A stretch of DNA of 64,000 bases from Buchnera aphidicola (Symydobius americanus) (GTDB lineage: Bacteria > Pseudomonadota > Gammaproteobacteria > Enterobacterales > Enterobacteriaceae), in NCBI RefSeq assembly GCF_964059135.1, contig NZ_OZ060393.1:389428-453427 (forward strand), written 5' to 3'. Below the pieces are notes generated by a model, which saw nothing but the letters and a program-made list of their open reading frames with translations, was not told the origin of the DNA and did not search any database. Shown piece after piece: positions 47,904-58,359 of the stretch. The first letter of the stretch is position 1. Every line of letters starts with the position of its first letter. A program made the translations under genes and the position numbers.

Positions 47904-48785
47904 TTAAATAATAGGCAAATTAATATTACCATCATATACATGTTCAGCCGGTCCTACCATATAAACTGCATGATCTAATCCATTCCAACTAATATTAAGA
48001 TCACCCCCAAGTAAAGTTACTCTCACTTTTGAATCTAAAAAATCTTGTATTATTCCAACCACAACAGCAGCACAAGCACCACTACCACATGCTTTTGTTT
48101 CACCTACCCCTCTTTCATATACTCTAAAAATAATATGATTTCGATTAATAATTTGTATAAAATTAACATTAATTTGTTCAGGAAACAATACATGTTGACT
48201 TATTAAACTGCCTAGTTCATGAATTGGATATTTTAATATATCATTCACAATAATTACACAATGGGGATTACCAATAGAAACCGCACCAAAAAATATTTTT
48301 TTACTATTTATAATAATAGAATATTTCTTTAAAGCTTCCGGAAATAACATTGGTATTTTATCAGGATTAAAAACTGGTATCCCCATATTTACCTTAATTT
48401 GGTATTTGTTGTATATTTTAACATAGATAATATTTGTATGTGTTTTAAGAACTAACTGTTTCTTATGTGTAATTTTTTTTAGAAAAACAAAATAAGCGAA
48501 ACATCTTGCACCATTTCCACATTGTGATACTTCTGATCCGTTAGAATTAAAAATACGATAAAAAAAATCAAAGTTTAAGTCATCAGATTTTTCCACAATT
48601 AATAATTGATCAAAACCAATTCCTGTATTTCTATCAGATAATTTTTGTATCTGAATACTAGAAATATTAAAAAATTGATTAATTTTATTTATAATAACAA
48701 AATCATTTCCAAGACCATGCATTTTTGAAAAATTTATTTTTTGAAAACTATTTTTAAGCATATTACGTATTTCACAAAAAATCAT
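47904..48785 (-). CDS. dapF: Diaminopimelate epimerase
   Basis: Converts LL- to meso-diaminopimelate, the precursor of lysine and peptidoglycan. Family markers are NFSKMHGLGNDFVIINK, GIGFDQLLIVEKS, FNSNGSEVSQCGNGARCFAY with the first catalytic cysteine, SIGNPHCVIIV, and YERGVGETKACGSGACAAVV with the second cysteine. The listed frame has 293 residues (E. coli 274); the N-terminus before NFSKMHG is longer than usual, and the ATG at 48759-48761 (285 residues) is an equally possible start. Divergent from cyaY. Confidence 0.95.
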   Translation of the reverse strand: MIFCEIRNMLKNSFQKINFSKMHGLGNDFVIINKINQFFNISSIQIQKLSDRNTGIGFDQLLIVEKSDDLNFDFFYRIFNSNGSEVSQCGNGARCFAYFVFLKKITHKKQLVLKTHTNIIYVKIYNKYQIKVNMGIPVFNPDKIPMLFPEALKKYSIIINSKKIFFGAVSIGNPHCVIIVNDILKYPIHELGSLISQHVLFPEQINVNFIQIINRNHIIFRVYERGVGETKACGSGACAAVVVGIIQDFLDSKVRVTLLGGDLNISWNGLDHAVYMVGPAEHVYDGNINLPII

Positions 48786-48874
48786 TAATAATTATAAATT
48801 ATATTGTATTTTCTTAATAAAACACTAAAATATTTTTATAAACTAAAATATATTTTAAAAATACTATAAACAAA

Positions 48875-49249
48875 ATGAAACTTACACAATTAGATTTCTA
48901 CCTTCAATTCGAAAAAATATTATTTAAAATTGAAGAATACCTAAATACATTTCATGGTAAAAATGATATCGATTATGAAATTAATAACAATATTATGACA
49001 ATATCATTTCAAAAAAATAATAAAATTATCATTAATAAACAAACAGCATTAAAACAAATTTGGTTAGCAACTAAAAAAAATGGATATCATTTTAATTATG
49101 AAAATTTTAATTGGATTTGTAATCGTACAAAAAGAAATATATGGAATATTTTAGAAGAATCTTTCTATACACAGGGTAAAGAAAAAGTAAATTTTTCCAA
49201 TCTTTATGATAAAAATGATTTTAAAAACAATAAAAATTTTAAAAAATAA
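48875..49249 (+). CDS. cyaY: Iron-sulfur cluster assembly protein CyaY (frataxin)
   Basis: Bacterial frataxin, which binds iron and modulates IscS during cluster assembly. The 124-residue product (E. coli 106) shows LTQLDFYLQFEKILFKIEEY at the N-terminus, NNNIMTISFQKNNKIIINKQ, TALKQIWLATKKNGYHFNYE and a longer, charged C-terminal tail. The acidic first helix is less acidic than in E. coli. It is in the standard place next to dapF and hemC. Confidence 0.9.
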   Translation: MKLTQLDFYLQFEKILFKIEEYLNTFHGKNDIDYEINNNIMTISFQKNNKIIINKQTALKQIWLATKKNGYHFNYENFNWICNRTKRNIWNILEESFYTQGKEKVNFSNLYDKNDFKNNKNFKK

Positions 49250-49321
49250 AGTTTTTATTTAACGATAATTCAAAAATATAAAATATTTATTTTCTGTTAA
49301 AATGAAATACTTATCATCATC

Positions 49322-50257
49322 ATGAAACAAAAAATTATTCGAATTGCGACCCGAAAAAGTCCATTAGCATTATTACAATCCTATCATGTTAAGAAAAAAA
49401 TTTTATATTTTTACCCTCATTTAAAAATTCAAATTATTCCTATCAATACTTACGGAGATCAAAATATTGATAAACCATTATATCGTATTAATGGAAAAAA
49501 CATTTTTATTAAAGAATTAGAACTAGCACTATTAAAAAATCAAGCTGATATTGCAATTCATTCGATGAAAGATATTCCAATTAAAATACATAATCAATTA
49601 CATTTAATTAGCATTTGTAAAAGAGGAAATCCATTAGATGCATTAGTCTCTAACTATTACAATTCAATTAACGAATTACCAATAGGCGCAATTATCGGAA
49701 CATCTAGTTTAAGACGAAAATGTCAATTAATTTCCTATCGACCTGACTTAATCATTTATCCTATTCGAGGTAATATAGAAACCAGGATTAATAAATTAGA
49801 TCTTGGAATGTATGACGCTATCATTCTTGGAGTAGAAGGATTAAATAAACTAAAATTAAAACATCGAATTAAACAAATTATATCAGAAAAATTATCTTTA
49901 CCATCATGCGGACAAGGTGCAATTGGAATTGAATCTAGAAAATATGATAAAAATATTTCTATTATATTAAAAAAAATTAATAATACAAGTAGCTATATTA
50001 GCATAAAAGCAGAAAGATCTTTTTGTGAAATATTACAATCCGGGTGCCAAACACCAATAGGAAGTTTTGCAATTATAAAAAGAAATATATTATGGTTAAG
50101 AGGAATGATAGGATCTTCAGATGGGAAAGTCATACTAAAAGGTGAACAATATGGATCATTATCCAATGCAAAAAAAATAGGATACAAATTGGCTAAAAAA
50201 TTATTAACATACGGAGCAAAAGAAATATTAAATATACATGATAAAAAATATAATTAA
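49322..50257 (+). CDS. hemC: Porphobilinogen deaminase (hydroxymethylbilane synthase)
   Basis: Joins four porphobilinogens to hydroxymethylbilane. The 311-residue enzyme (E. coli 313) has [89 protein letters not shown] and the dipyrromethane cofactor cysteine in [17 protein letters not shown]. In E. coli hemD follows directly; here the next gene is tRNA-Pro after 40 bp, so hemD is missing from its usual place. Confidence 0.96.
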   Translation: MKQKIIRIATRKSPLALLQSYHVKKKILYFYPHLKIQIIPINTYGDQNIDKPLYRINGKNIFIKELELALLKNQADIAIHSMKDIPIKIHNQLHLISICKRGNPLDALVSNYYNSINELPIGAIIGTSSLRRKCQLISYRPDLIIYPIRGNIETRINKLDLGMYDAIILGVEGLNKLKLKHRIKQIISEKLSLPSCGQGAIGIESRKYDKNISIILKKINNTSSYISIKAERSFCEILQSGCQTPIGSFAIIKRNILWLRGMIGSSDGKVILKGEQYGSLSNAKKIGYKLAKKLLTYGAKEILNIHDKKYN

Positions 50258-50297
50258 AAATGAAAATTTATTTTACATATTTAGAAATGTAATATTT

Positions 50298-50371
50298 TCG
50301 GCGAAAGAGGATTTGAACCTCTGACCTACTGGTCCCAAACCAGTTGCGCTACCAAGCTGCGCTATTCGCCG
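50298..50371 (-). tRNA. proM: tRNA-Pro (TGG anticodon)
   Basis: Reverse strand CGGCGAA...TTCGCCG with A discriminator and anticodon loop TTTGGGA; D-arm AGCGCAGCTTGGTAGCGC matches E. coli tRNA-Pro(UGG), which can read all proline codons after modification. It is the last gene of the argX-hisR-proM transcript; leuT, which separates hisR and proM in E. coli, is absent. CCA is not encoded. Confidence 0.97.
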
Positions 50372-50398
50372 AAATATTCTAATAAAAAATTAAAGATG

Positions 50399-50472
50399 GG
50401 TGACTAATGGGGCTCGAACCCATGACATCTGGAATCACAATCCAGGACTCTACCAACTGAGCTATAGTCACC
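50399..50472 (-). tRNA. hisR: tRNA-His (GTG anticodon)
   Basis: Acceptor GTGACTA/TAGTCAC with the extra G at -1 (50472) facing C73 (50399), the identity element of tRNA-His. Anticodon loop TTGTGAT and D-arm AGCTCAGTTGGTAGAG match E. coli. CCA is not encoded. It lies between argX and proM, 27 bp from proM. Confidence 0.97.
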
Positions 50473-50527
50473 ATAAACAGTTTTTAAAATATTAAATCTA
50501 TAAAATTTCCATTCAAAAAAAAATATT

Positions 50528-50601
50528 TGCGCTCGACAGGATTTGAACCTGAGACCTCTACCTTCGGAGGGTAGCGCTCTATCCATCTGAGCTACGAGCG
50601 C
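50528..50601 (-). tRNA. argX: tRNA-Arg (CCG anticodon)
   Basis: Acceptor GCGCTCG/CGAGCGC with A discriminator, D-arm AGCTCAGATGGATAGAGC and anticodon loop CTCCGAA match E. coli argX, which reads CGG. It is the first gene of the argX-hisR-proM group. Retention of a CGG reader is noteworthy because this codon is rare in such an AT-rich genome. CCA is not encoded. Confidence 0.96.
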
Positions 50602-50721
50602 TATATTTATAGCATATAGCGATTTATTTAAAATGTCTAGTATTTTCTTTAATGAAAAATAATCATTTTTATATACTATATTATACTCTATTCCAGGATA
50701 TTTTATAAGATTTATTATATT

Positions 50722-51981
50722 TTAAGAACGTTTCATCATATTAAAAAATTCATTATTAGTTTTTGTCATAGATAATTTATTAATTAAAAATTCCATAGCA
50801 TCAATTTCACTCATAGGATGAATAATTTTTCGTAAAATCCACATCTTTTGTAACTCATCTGATAAAGTTAATAACTCTTCTCTCCTTGTTCCAGATCTAT
50901 TATAATCAATTGCAGGGAACACACGTTTTTCGGCAATTTTACGAGATAAAGGTAATTCCATATTACCAGTACCTTTAAATTCTTCATAAATTACTTCATC
51001 CATTTTCGAACCAGTATCAACTAATGCAGTAGCAATAATTGTTAAACTACCACCTTCCTCTATATTCCTTGCAGCTCCAAAAAAACGCTTAGGTCTATGC
51101 AAAGCATTTGCATCAATTCCACCAGTTAGTACTTTACCAGAAGAAGGAATTACAGTATTGTAAGCTCTTGCAAGTCTAGTAATTGAATCCAAAAGAATAA
51201 TAACATCTTTTTTATGTTCAACTAATCGTTTTGCTCTTTCAATGACCATTTCAGCAACCTGAATATGCCGAGAAGCTGGCTCATCGAAAGTAGAGGCAAC
51301 AACTTCACCTTTTACTAATCGCTGCATTTCAGTAACTTCTTCGGGTCTCTCATCAATTAACAATACCATCAAAATACAATCTGAATGATTGTACGCTATA
51401 CTTTTTGCGATGTTTTGTAATAAAATAGTTTTTCCAGCCTTAGGGGGTGCTACAATCAAACCTCTTTGACCTCTCCCTATAGGAGAAGCTAAATCTAATA
51501 CACGAGACGTAAGGTCTTCAGTAGAACCATTTCCCATCTCCATACGTAATCTAGAATTAGCATGTAAGGGTGTTAAATTTTCAAATAAAATCTTACTACG
51601 CGCATTTTCTGGTTGATCATAATTTACTTCATTAACTTTTAATAAAGCAAAATATCGCTCCCCATCTTTTGGGGGTCGAATTTTTCCAGATATAGTATCT
51701 CCTGTTCGTAAATTAAATCGACGAATTTGACTAGGAGAAACATATATATCATCAGGTCCAGCTAAATAAGAACTATCGGATGATCTTAAAAATCCAAATC
51801 CATCTTGTAATATTTCCAGTATACCATCACCAAATATGTCTTCACCAGTTTTTGAATGTTGTTTCAGAATAGTAAAAATAATATCTTGCTTCCTCATACG
51901 AGCTAAATTTTCTAAAGATATATTATTACCAAGAGCAATTAATTCAGAAACCGGCATGTTTTTAAGTGCGGTAAGATTCAT
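50722..51981 (-). CDS. rho: Transcription termination factor Rho
   Basis: Hexameric RNA helicase that ends transcription. The 419 residues equal the E. coli length: [23 protein letters not shown]-binding cold-shock-like domain with [20 protein letters not shown], Walker [21 protein letters not shown] at about 176-195, Walker [21 protein letters not shown], the Q-loop [20 protein letters not shown] and the R-loop [20 protein letters not shown]. It lies 166 bp downstream of trxA, as in E. coli, without a recognisable leader peptide. Confidence 0.98.
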   Translation of the reverse strand: MNLTALKNMPVSELIALGNNISLENLARMRKQDIIFTILKQHSKTGEDIFGDGILEILQDGFGFLRSSDSSYLAGPDDIYVSPSQIRRFNLRTGDTISGKIRPPKDGERYFALLKVNEVNYDQPENARSKILFENLTPLHANSRLRMEMGNGSTEDLTSRVLDLASPIGRGQRGLIVAPPKAGKTILLQNIAKSIAYNHSDCILMVLLIDERPEEVTEMQRLVKGEVVASTFDEPASRHIQVAEMVIERAKRLVEHKKDVIILLDSITRLARAYNTVIPSSGKVLTGGIDANALHRPKRFFGAARNIEEGGSLTIIATALVDTGSKMDEVIYEEFKGTGNMELPLSRKIAEKRVFPAIDYNRSGTRREELLTLSDELQKMWILRKIIHPMSEIDAMEFLINKLSMTKTNNEFFNMMKRS

Positions 51982-52147
51982 AATAAGAGTTCTTAATTAA
52001 GATTGGGATATAATTTTAAAAAATATAAATATAATTTACAATATAAAAATTTATTATTTAATATAATTGTATAAAAAATAAAAAAAAATAATTTAAATTA
52101 ATATTTTTTAAAATCACTAAATATATTAGCATTATTATAAAAAAAAA

Positions 52148-52483
52148 TTATACAATATTAATATGCGAATTTAAAAATTTATTTATTTCTACTTTAGAAA
52201 GTACACCTGTCTTCGTAGAAATTAATTCATTATTGTTAAACAATAATAACGTTGGTATGCTAGAAACAGAATATTTTGATGCAATTTTTGGAAAATTATC
52301 AACATTAATTTTTGCAATAATTAAACAATTTTTATATTTTTCAAAAATTTCTTCTAAAATAGGAGCAAACATTTTACAAGGACCACACCATTCTGCCCAA
52401 AAATCTATCAATACAGGAAGTTTTGTTTGAGCAATTAAATCCTGAAAACTCTCTTCTGTTAAATTAAGAATATTATTACTCAC
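52148..52483 (-). CDS. trxA: Thioredoxin 1
   Basis: General disulfide reductant. The 111-residue protein (E. coli 109) has DFWAEWCGPCKMFAPIL with the WCGPC active site at about 32-36 and the cis-proline in VSSIPTLLLFNNNE. It lies between rep and rho, the conserved enterobacterial rep-trxA-rho neighbourhood with rhlB and gpp gone. Confidence 0.96.
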   Translation of the reverse strand: MSNNILNLTEESFQDLIAQTKLPVLIDFWAEWCGPCKMFAPILEEIFEKYKNCLIIAKINVDNFPKIASKYSVSSIPTLLLFNNNELISTKTGVLSKVEINKFLNSHINIV

Positions 52484-52569
52484 AATATAGATTCCTTAAA
52501 TAATATTATACTAATATAAATATTATACAAAATAAATAATAGTATTTTACAAAAATAGAGAATAAATAA

Positions 52570-54501
52570 TTAAAATAATTTTTTCCAAAAAATATCTCGA
52601 CTAGGTAATTCAAATAAAAATCGACTAGGTTTATTAAACAGTGTTTTTCCAAAATAATATCTTTTTTCGCAAAAACTCAATGTTAATTCTTTTTTAGCTC
52701 TTGTAATTCCAACATACATTAATCGTCGCTCTTCATCAATATTATTTTTTAGATTTTTTTCATAAGGTAAAATTCCTTCTTCCATTCCAATAATAAATAC
52801 TGAAGAAAATTCTAATCCCTTAGAAGCATGAATTGTCATTAGTTGAATTTTATCTGATGAAATATCATTATTATTATAGTCTATATCATAATAACTTAAT
52901 TGAATAATAATATCTAATAAATTTTCAAAAGATTTTTTCGTATAATCATTTAAAGCATTTTTTATCCAATTTAAAAAAATAACAATATTTTTTTTAATAC
53001 AATCAATGTTTTTATTTTTTATAAAATTTTTTAATAACCATTTTGTATATTTTATGTCATAAATAATTTTATTTAATAATTCTGATGGTTTTTTTTGTGC
53101 AAATTCTAAAATTTCTTGAATCCAATTAAAAAAATTTAATAACCGTAAATTAGTTGATTGATTAATTTCTTTTTGAAAATCTTTATCTAAAATGACATTA
53201 AAATAACTTATATTTTTTTTTTTAGCCCATTTTTCAATTTTATTAATAGTAATTTTACCTATTTTTCTAGATGGAACATTAATAATTTTTAAAAAGGCAG
53301 AATCATCATTTTGATTTATAATAAATCTTAAATAAATAATTAAATATTTAATTTCTGGATGACTAAAAAATGAAGAATGATTATGAATAAAATAAGGAAT
53401 TTTCTTAAGTAAAAAGATTTTCTCAAAAATTTTTGATTGATAATTATTTCTATATAAAATTGCATAATCTTTATAGAAATTTTGATAAATAGATTTATGT
53501 AACAATATATTTTTGAGAACTTCTTCTGCTTCCATATATTCATTTTCAAGATATAAGATACTTATTTTTTTTCCATCATCAAAGTTAGAAAATAATTTTT
53601 TTTTTATTATATGAGGATTATGAGAAATTAAATGATTAGCAGCATTTAAAATTCTTTTAGAAGAACGATAATTATGCTCCATTTTTATAATCTTTAATTT
53701 AGGATAATCATGTTTTAATAAAAAAATATTTTTTACACCAGCACCTCTCCAAGAATAAATTGATTGATCGTCATCACCTACTAAAGTAAAGTTTTGATGA
53801 TTTTGAGTTAATAAATTAATAAATTGATATTGTATATAACTAGTATCCTGATATTCATCTACTAAAAGATACTTAATATAATTTTGCCATTTCAACAAAA
53901 TAGATTTATGATTCTTAAATAACATAATTGGAACATAAATTAAATCATCAAAATCAAAAGCATGATATTTTTTTAAATATTGATTATATAAATAATAATA
54001 ATATGAAAACTCTTTATCAATATTAGAAATAGAAACTTTCATTGCTTGTTCTGGACTAACTAATTTATTTTTTTGATATGATATATATATCAAAATCTTC
54101 TTAAATAAATTTTTATTCTTTTGAATCTTTTCATACGCAATTTTTTTAATAATATTTAATTGATCTGTATAATTAAATAAAGAATAGTTATTTCGATATT
54201 TTAAAACATTTAATTCATTGCGAATAATTTTCATACCTAATGCATGAAAAGTAGAAATATTTAAAGAACTATTATAATATTTTATACATATTTTTTTTCT
54301 AATTCGATGTTGCATTTCGCGAGCAGCTTTATTAGTAAAAGTAATTGCAAAAATTTCGTGTAATTGATATTTTTTAAGAGAAATTAACTGAATAATTTTA
54401 CTTATAATTACAGTTGTTTTTCCTGAACCTGCTCCAGCTAATACTAAACATGGTCCATTGATTGTATTAATTGCTTTCTTTTGGCTATAATTAAGAGACA
54501 T
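52570..54501 (-). CDS. rep: ATP-dependent DNA helicase Rep, without the C-terminal tail
   Basis: Superfamily 1A 3'-5' helicase that helps forks pass protein blocks. The 643-residue product has all helicase motifs: LVLAGAGSGKTT at 19-30, FTNKAAREMQHRI, VDEYQDTSYIQYQ, LVGDDDQSIYSWRG, EHNYRSSKRILNAANHL, QLMTIHASKGLEFSSVFIIG, and RRLMYVGITRAKKELTLSF. It ends at PSRFLFELPSRDIFWKKLF, which is E. coli position about 640 of 673; the roughly 33-residue tail that contacts DnaB in E. coli is missing. The downstream sequence is the short spacer to trxA, with no broken remainder. Confidence 0.95.
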   Translation of the reverse strand: MSLNYSQKKAINTINGPCLVLAGAGSGKTTVIISKIIQLISLKKYQLHEIFAITFTNKAAREMQHRIRKKICIKYYNSSLNISTFHALGMKIIRNELNVLKYRNNYSLFNYTDQLNIIKKIAYEKIQKNKNLFKKILIYISYQKNKLVSPEQAMKVSISNIDKEFSYYYYLYNQYLKKYHAFDFDDLIYVPIMLFKNHKSILLKWQNYIKYLLVDEYQDTSYIQYQFINLLTQNHQNFTLVGDDDQSIYSWRGAGVKNIFLLKHDYPKLKIIKMEHNYRSSKRILNAANHLISHNPHIIKKKLFSNFDDGKKISILYLENEYMEAEEVLKNILLHKSIYQNFYKDYAILYRNNYQSKIFEKIFLLKKIPYFIHNHSSFFSHPEIKYLIIYLRFIINQNDDSAFLKIINVPSRKIGKITINKIEKWAKKKNISYFNVILDKDFQKEINQSTNLRLLNFFNWIQEILEFAQKKPSELLNKIIYDIKYTKWLLKNFIKNKNIDCIKKNIVIFLNWIKNALNDYTKKSFENLLDIIIQLSYYDIDYNNNDISSDKIQLMTIHASKGLEFSSVFIIGMEEGILPYEKNLKNNIDEERRLMYVGITRAKKELTLSFCEKRYYFGKTLFNKPSRFLFELPSRDIFWKKLF

Positions 54502-54585
54502 TAATAAATTAAAAATATTTATCAGATTTTTAATTGTAACATAATAATTAAAAAATATATAAATATTTTAAAATAAATGATTATA

Positions 54586-56049
54586 CTAAATACTTTTCAT
54601 ATTCGTCATATGAACTCTTAATTGTCTGCCTATAATTTCAATAGGATGATTCTGAATACTGTCATTTAATAATTGTAATTCAATATTATTAATTTTGTTA
54701 TCAGGATAAATATTTCCAATATCACCAAATTGTAATTGATTCATAAAAACATTAAAAATTGGAATAGCTCTTTTAGTAAATAAATAACTTCCATATTCAG
54801 CTGTATCTGAGATAACAATGTTCATCTCATAAAGACGTTTTCGAGCAATTGTATTCGCAATCAATGGTAATTCATGCAAAGATTCATAATATGCAGATTC
54901 TGCTTTAATTCCAGTTTCAACCATAGTTTCAAATGACAATTCTACACCAGCTTTCAATACAGCTATTAAAGCATTACCACAATCAAAATAATCTTTTTCT
55001 GCAAAACAGATATCAGAATTTAATGCTTTTTCAAATGCAGAATTTTTTATCTCATTTCTCCATAATAATAAATTTTGATCTTTATTCTTCCAATCTTCTA
55101 TCATATGATAAGAAAATTTTCCTGAAATAATATCATCCATATGTTTTCTAAATAATGATCGGAACATTTTTTTTAGATAATTAGATAATTTACATATTCT
55201 AAATTTAGAAGCATTGGATACACGGCCCAACATTAAAGTAATTCCACCATGTTTTAAAGATTCACTTAAAATTTCCCAACCATATTGCAAAAGTTTAATT
55301 GCGTAAGATGATTTATGACCATTAGATATTAATTTTTCATACAAACATAATGAGCTAGTTTGTAATAAACCACACAAAATTGTTTGTTCTCCCATTAAAT
55401 CAGATTTTACTTCAGCAATAAATGATGATTCTAATACTCCTGCATGATGACTACCTATAGAAAAAGCCCAAGCTTTAGCAATTTCTAAACCATAATTTAA
55501 TGGATTATTTTCAACATGAACAGCAATTAATGCAGGAACACCAAATCCCCTTTTATACTCTTCTCTTACTTCAGTACCAGGGCATTTTGGAGCAACCATG
55601 ATTACAGTAATATCTTTTCTAATTTGTTCTCCAACTTCAACAATATTAAAACCATGTGAATAACCTAAAGTAGCATTTTTTTTCATCAATGGTACTATAT
55701 CTTGAACTAGCTTTGAATGTTGTTTATCTGGTGTTAAATTAATAATTAAATCAGCAAAAGGTATAAGTTCAGAATATGTTCCAACCGAAAAATTATTATC
55801 TACTGCATTTTTCCAAGAAATATTTTTACTTAAAATACTTTCTTCTTTTAATGCATACGAAATTTTTAAACCAGAATCTCTCATATTTAATCCCTGATTG
55901 AGACCTTGAGCACCACAACCAACAATAACTATATTATAATTTTTTAAAAAACTATTTTTATTATTAAATTCAGATTTATCCAAAAAACGACATTTATTTA
56001 ATTGTATAACTTTTTCACGAAAATTCAATTTATTAAAATAATTACTCAT
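54586..56049 (-). CDS. ilvC: Ketol-acid reductoisomerase (class II)
   Basis: Second common step of valine and isoleucine synthesis, NADPH- and Mg-dependent. The 487-residue protein (E. coli 491) is the long class II form with a duplicated knotted domain: NADPH loop [20 protein letters not shown] at about 40-59, [62 protein letters not shown] for Mg binding. It follows ilvD by 53 bp and works with it in branched-chain amino-acid supply. Confidence 0.97.
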   Translation of the reverse strand: MSNYFNKLNFREKVIQLNKCRFLDKSEFNNKNSFLKNYNIVIVGCGAQGLNQGLNMRDSGLKISYALKEESILSKNISWKNAVDNNFSVGTYSELIPFADLIINLTPDKQHSKLVQDIVPLMKKNATLGYSHGFNIVEVGEQIRKDITVIMVAPKCPGTEVREEYKRGFGVPALIAVHVENNPLNYGLEIAKAWAFSIGSHHAGVLESSFIAEVKSDLMGEQTILCGLLQTSSLCLYEKLISNGHKSSYAIKLLQYGWEILSESLKHGGITLMLGRVSNASKFRICKLSNYLKKMFRSLFRKHMDDIISGKFSYHMIEDWKNKDQNLLLWRNEIKNSAFEKALNSDICFAEKDYFDCGNALIAVLKAGVELSFETMVETGIKAESAYYESLHELPLIANTIARKRLYEMNIVISDTAEYGSYLFTKRAIPIFNVFMNQLQFGDIGNIYPDNKINNIELQLLNDSIQNHPIEIIGRQLRVHMTNMKSI

Positions 56050-56102
56050 GTATTATTTTCCTTAATTAAAATATTTTTTTTATATATTGATTTTACATAG
56101 AA

Positions 56103-57980
56103 TTATTTTTTTTTATTCAAAAAATTTTTTAATTTATTAATATCTCTTACCGCACCCTTATCAGCACTAGTTGCAAAAGATGAATATAATTTTAAAGCAA
56201 ATGAAACAGATCGAGTACGATGTTTAGGTTGATAAGAATTATTTTTCTTCAGTTCTTCAGTTTTGATACGTTTTTTTAATTCATCTTCCGTAATATCTAG
56301 TTGAATTGTACGATCATGAATATTAATATATATCATATCATTATTATGAATTAAAGCAATTAAACCTTTACTAGCAGCTTCTGGGGAAACATGACCAATA
56401 GATAATCCCGAAGTACCACCTGAAAATCTACCATCTGTAATTAAAGCACATGATTTATCAATTCCCATAGATTTTAAATATGTACTAGGATATAACATTT
56501 CTTGCATTCCAGGGCCACCTTTAGGTCCTTCGTATCGAATAATAATGGCATCTCCAGAATAAATTTTTCCTGATAATATCGCATCAACTGCAGAATCTTG
56601 ACTTTCATAAACTTTTGCTGGTCCATGAAATATAAATTGTTCTTTTGTTAAACTAGCTGTTTTAATAATACATCCATTTTTTGCTATATTTCCATATAAA
56701 ACAGCTAATCCTCCATCTTGACTAAACGCAAATTCTGATGATCTGATACATCCTGTACGCCGATCTTTATCAAGATCTTTCCAACGGAAGGATTGAGAAT
56801 ATGGTTTAACAGTGCGCGCACCCATTGGTCCTGAACGAAACATTTTAATTACTTCAACATCTTTTGTAACCATAATATCATACTGTTTTAAAGTATCCTT
56901 AAGAGAATAATTTAAAATATTTTTAACTTTATTATTTATTAATTTAATACGATTTAATTCTCCTAATATTCCCATTACTCCACCCGCACGATGTACATCC
57001 TCCATATGATATAAATTTGTACTTGGAGCAACCTTACATAAATGTGGAGTATTTTTAGATAAAATATCTATATCAGACATTTTAAAATTAATTTTACCCT
57101 CTTGAGCAGCTGCTAATAAATGTAAAACTGTATTAGTTGAACCACCCATAGCAAGATCTAATTTCATTGCATTTTCAAAAGAATGTTTATTTGCAATTGA
57201 TCGCGGGAGAGCAGTATTATCATTATTTTCATAATATCTCTTAGTTAATTCAACAATAGTTTTTGCAGAATTAATGAACATTTTTTTTCTATCTACATGT
57301 GTGGCTAATAAAGTTCCTGAACCGGGTAAAGATAAACCCATAGCTTCGATTAAACAATTCATAGAATTAGCCGTAAACATTCCCGAACAAGATCCACAAG
57401 TAGGACATGCTGAACGTTCAATATCATCAATAATATCATCTGATATATTAGGATTAGCACTATAACTAATTGCATCAACTAAATTAATTTTATGATTGAT
57501 ATTAGAAGAATGCAAATTATTCATTTTGCCCGCTTCCATTGGTCCACCCGAGATAAATACAGATGGAATATTTAATCTCAAAGATGCCATTAACATACCA
57601 GGAGTAATTTTATCACAATTAGTAATGCAAATCATAGAATCAACACAATGAGCATTGATAACATATTCTATAGAATCTGCAATTAAATCACGAGAAGGTA
57701 AAGAATATAACATACCATCATGTCCCATAGCAATTCCATCATCAATAGCAATTGTATTAAATTCTTTTGCAACACCTCCAGAAATATAAATTTGTTCAGC
57801 AATTAATTTTCCAACTTTCCGTAAATGAATATGACCTGGTACGAATTGTGAAAATGAATTAACAACAGCAATAATAGGTTTTTTAAAGTCATCATCATTC
57901 ATTCCTGTAGCACGCCATAAAGACCTAGCCCCTGCCATATTTCTTCCATTAGTACTTGTTTTAGAGCGATACACAGGCAT
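56103..57980 (-). CDS. ilvD: Dihydroxy-acid dehydratase
   Basis: Third common step of valine and isoleucine synthesis; an Fe-S enzyme. The 625-residue product (E. coli 616) starts [20 protein letters not shown], and has cluster cysteines in [16 protein letters not shown] and [53 protein letters not shown], the [15 protein letters not shown] block and [20 protein letters not shown]. It ends in lysine-rich [11 protein letters not shown]. It is upstream of ilvC on the minus strand. ilvE and the small and large subunits of acetolactate synthase are not in the window. Confidence 0.97.
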   Translation of the reverse strand: MPVYRSKTSTNGRNMAGARSLWRATGMNDDDFKKPIIAVVNSFSQFVPGHIHLRKVGKLIAEQIYISGGVAKEFNTIAIDDGIAMGHDGMLYSLPSRDLIADSIEYVINAHCVDSMICITNCDKITPGMLMASLRLNIPSVFISGGPMEAGKMNNLHSSNINHKINLVDAISYSANPNISDDIIDDIERSACPTCGSCSGMFTANSMNCLIEAMGLSLPGSGTLLATHVDRKKMFINSAKTIVELTKRYYENNDNTALPRSIANKHSFENAMKLDLAMGGSTNTVLHLLAAAQEGKINFKMSDIDILSKNTPHLCKVAPSTNLYHMEDVHRAGGVMGILGELNRIKLINNKVKNILNYSLKDTLKQYDIMVTKDVEVIKMFRSGPMGARTVKPYSQSFRWKDLDKDRRTGCIRSSEFAFSQDGGLAVLYGNIAKNGCIIKTASLTKEQFIFHGPAKVYESQDSAVDAILSGKIYSGDAIIIRYEGPKGGPGMQEMLYPSTYLKSMGIDKSCALITDGRFSGGTSGLSIGHVSPEAASKGLIALIHNNDMIYINIHDRTIQLDITEDELKKRIKTEELKKNNSYQPKHRTRSVSFALKLYSSFATSADKGAVRDINKLKNFLNKKK

Positions 57981-58045
57981 AAATTTTCCTCTAACAAAAA
58001 ATATTTTCTTTTTAGATATATTATTTAATTGAAATTAAAAATTTT

Positions 58046-58119
58046 CAGGGATGGAGGGACTTGAACCCCCAACATTCGGTTTTGGAGACCGACACTCTAC
58101 CAAATTGAGTTACATCCCT
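58046..58119 (-). tRNA. trpT: tRNA-Trp (CCA anticodon)
   Basis: Acceptor AGGGATG/CATCCCT with G discriminator (58046), anticodon loop CTCCAAA and T-arm with GTTCAAG match E. coli tRNA-Trp. The D-loop has one T more than E. coli (CAATTTGGT). CCA is not encoded at the 3' end. It lies in the spacer between ilvD and iscS; its synthetase gene trpS is at 18189-19187. Confidence 0.96.
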
Positions 58120-58359
58120 ATGCATTTATTATACTATATTTTTATATATTTAGTCCAGTTTAAAGTATTTTAGATAAAAATTAATATTCTAAATTTATAA
58201 TATTAATAATAAAAATTTAAAATAGTTAAATATTTAAATAATTTTTTAAGAAAGATAATTTTTATCATAATTTAAATCAAATTTAATATAAGATATCAAT
58301 AAATTAATTTAATAAAATGAATTATATACTTTATATGAAATTACTGAGGAAAAATATTT

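Noticed and set aside
50404-50586. 60-codon reading frame on the minus strand across tRNA-His and tRNA-Arg
   Set aside because: It is read entirely through the two tRNA genes and their spacer and has no protein homology that I recognise.
58120-58359. Remnant of iscR upstream of iscS
   Set aside because: No helix-turn-helix or cysteine motif of IscR is readable in the AT-rich spacer.
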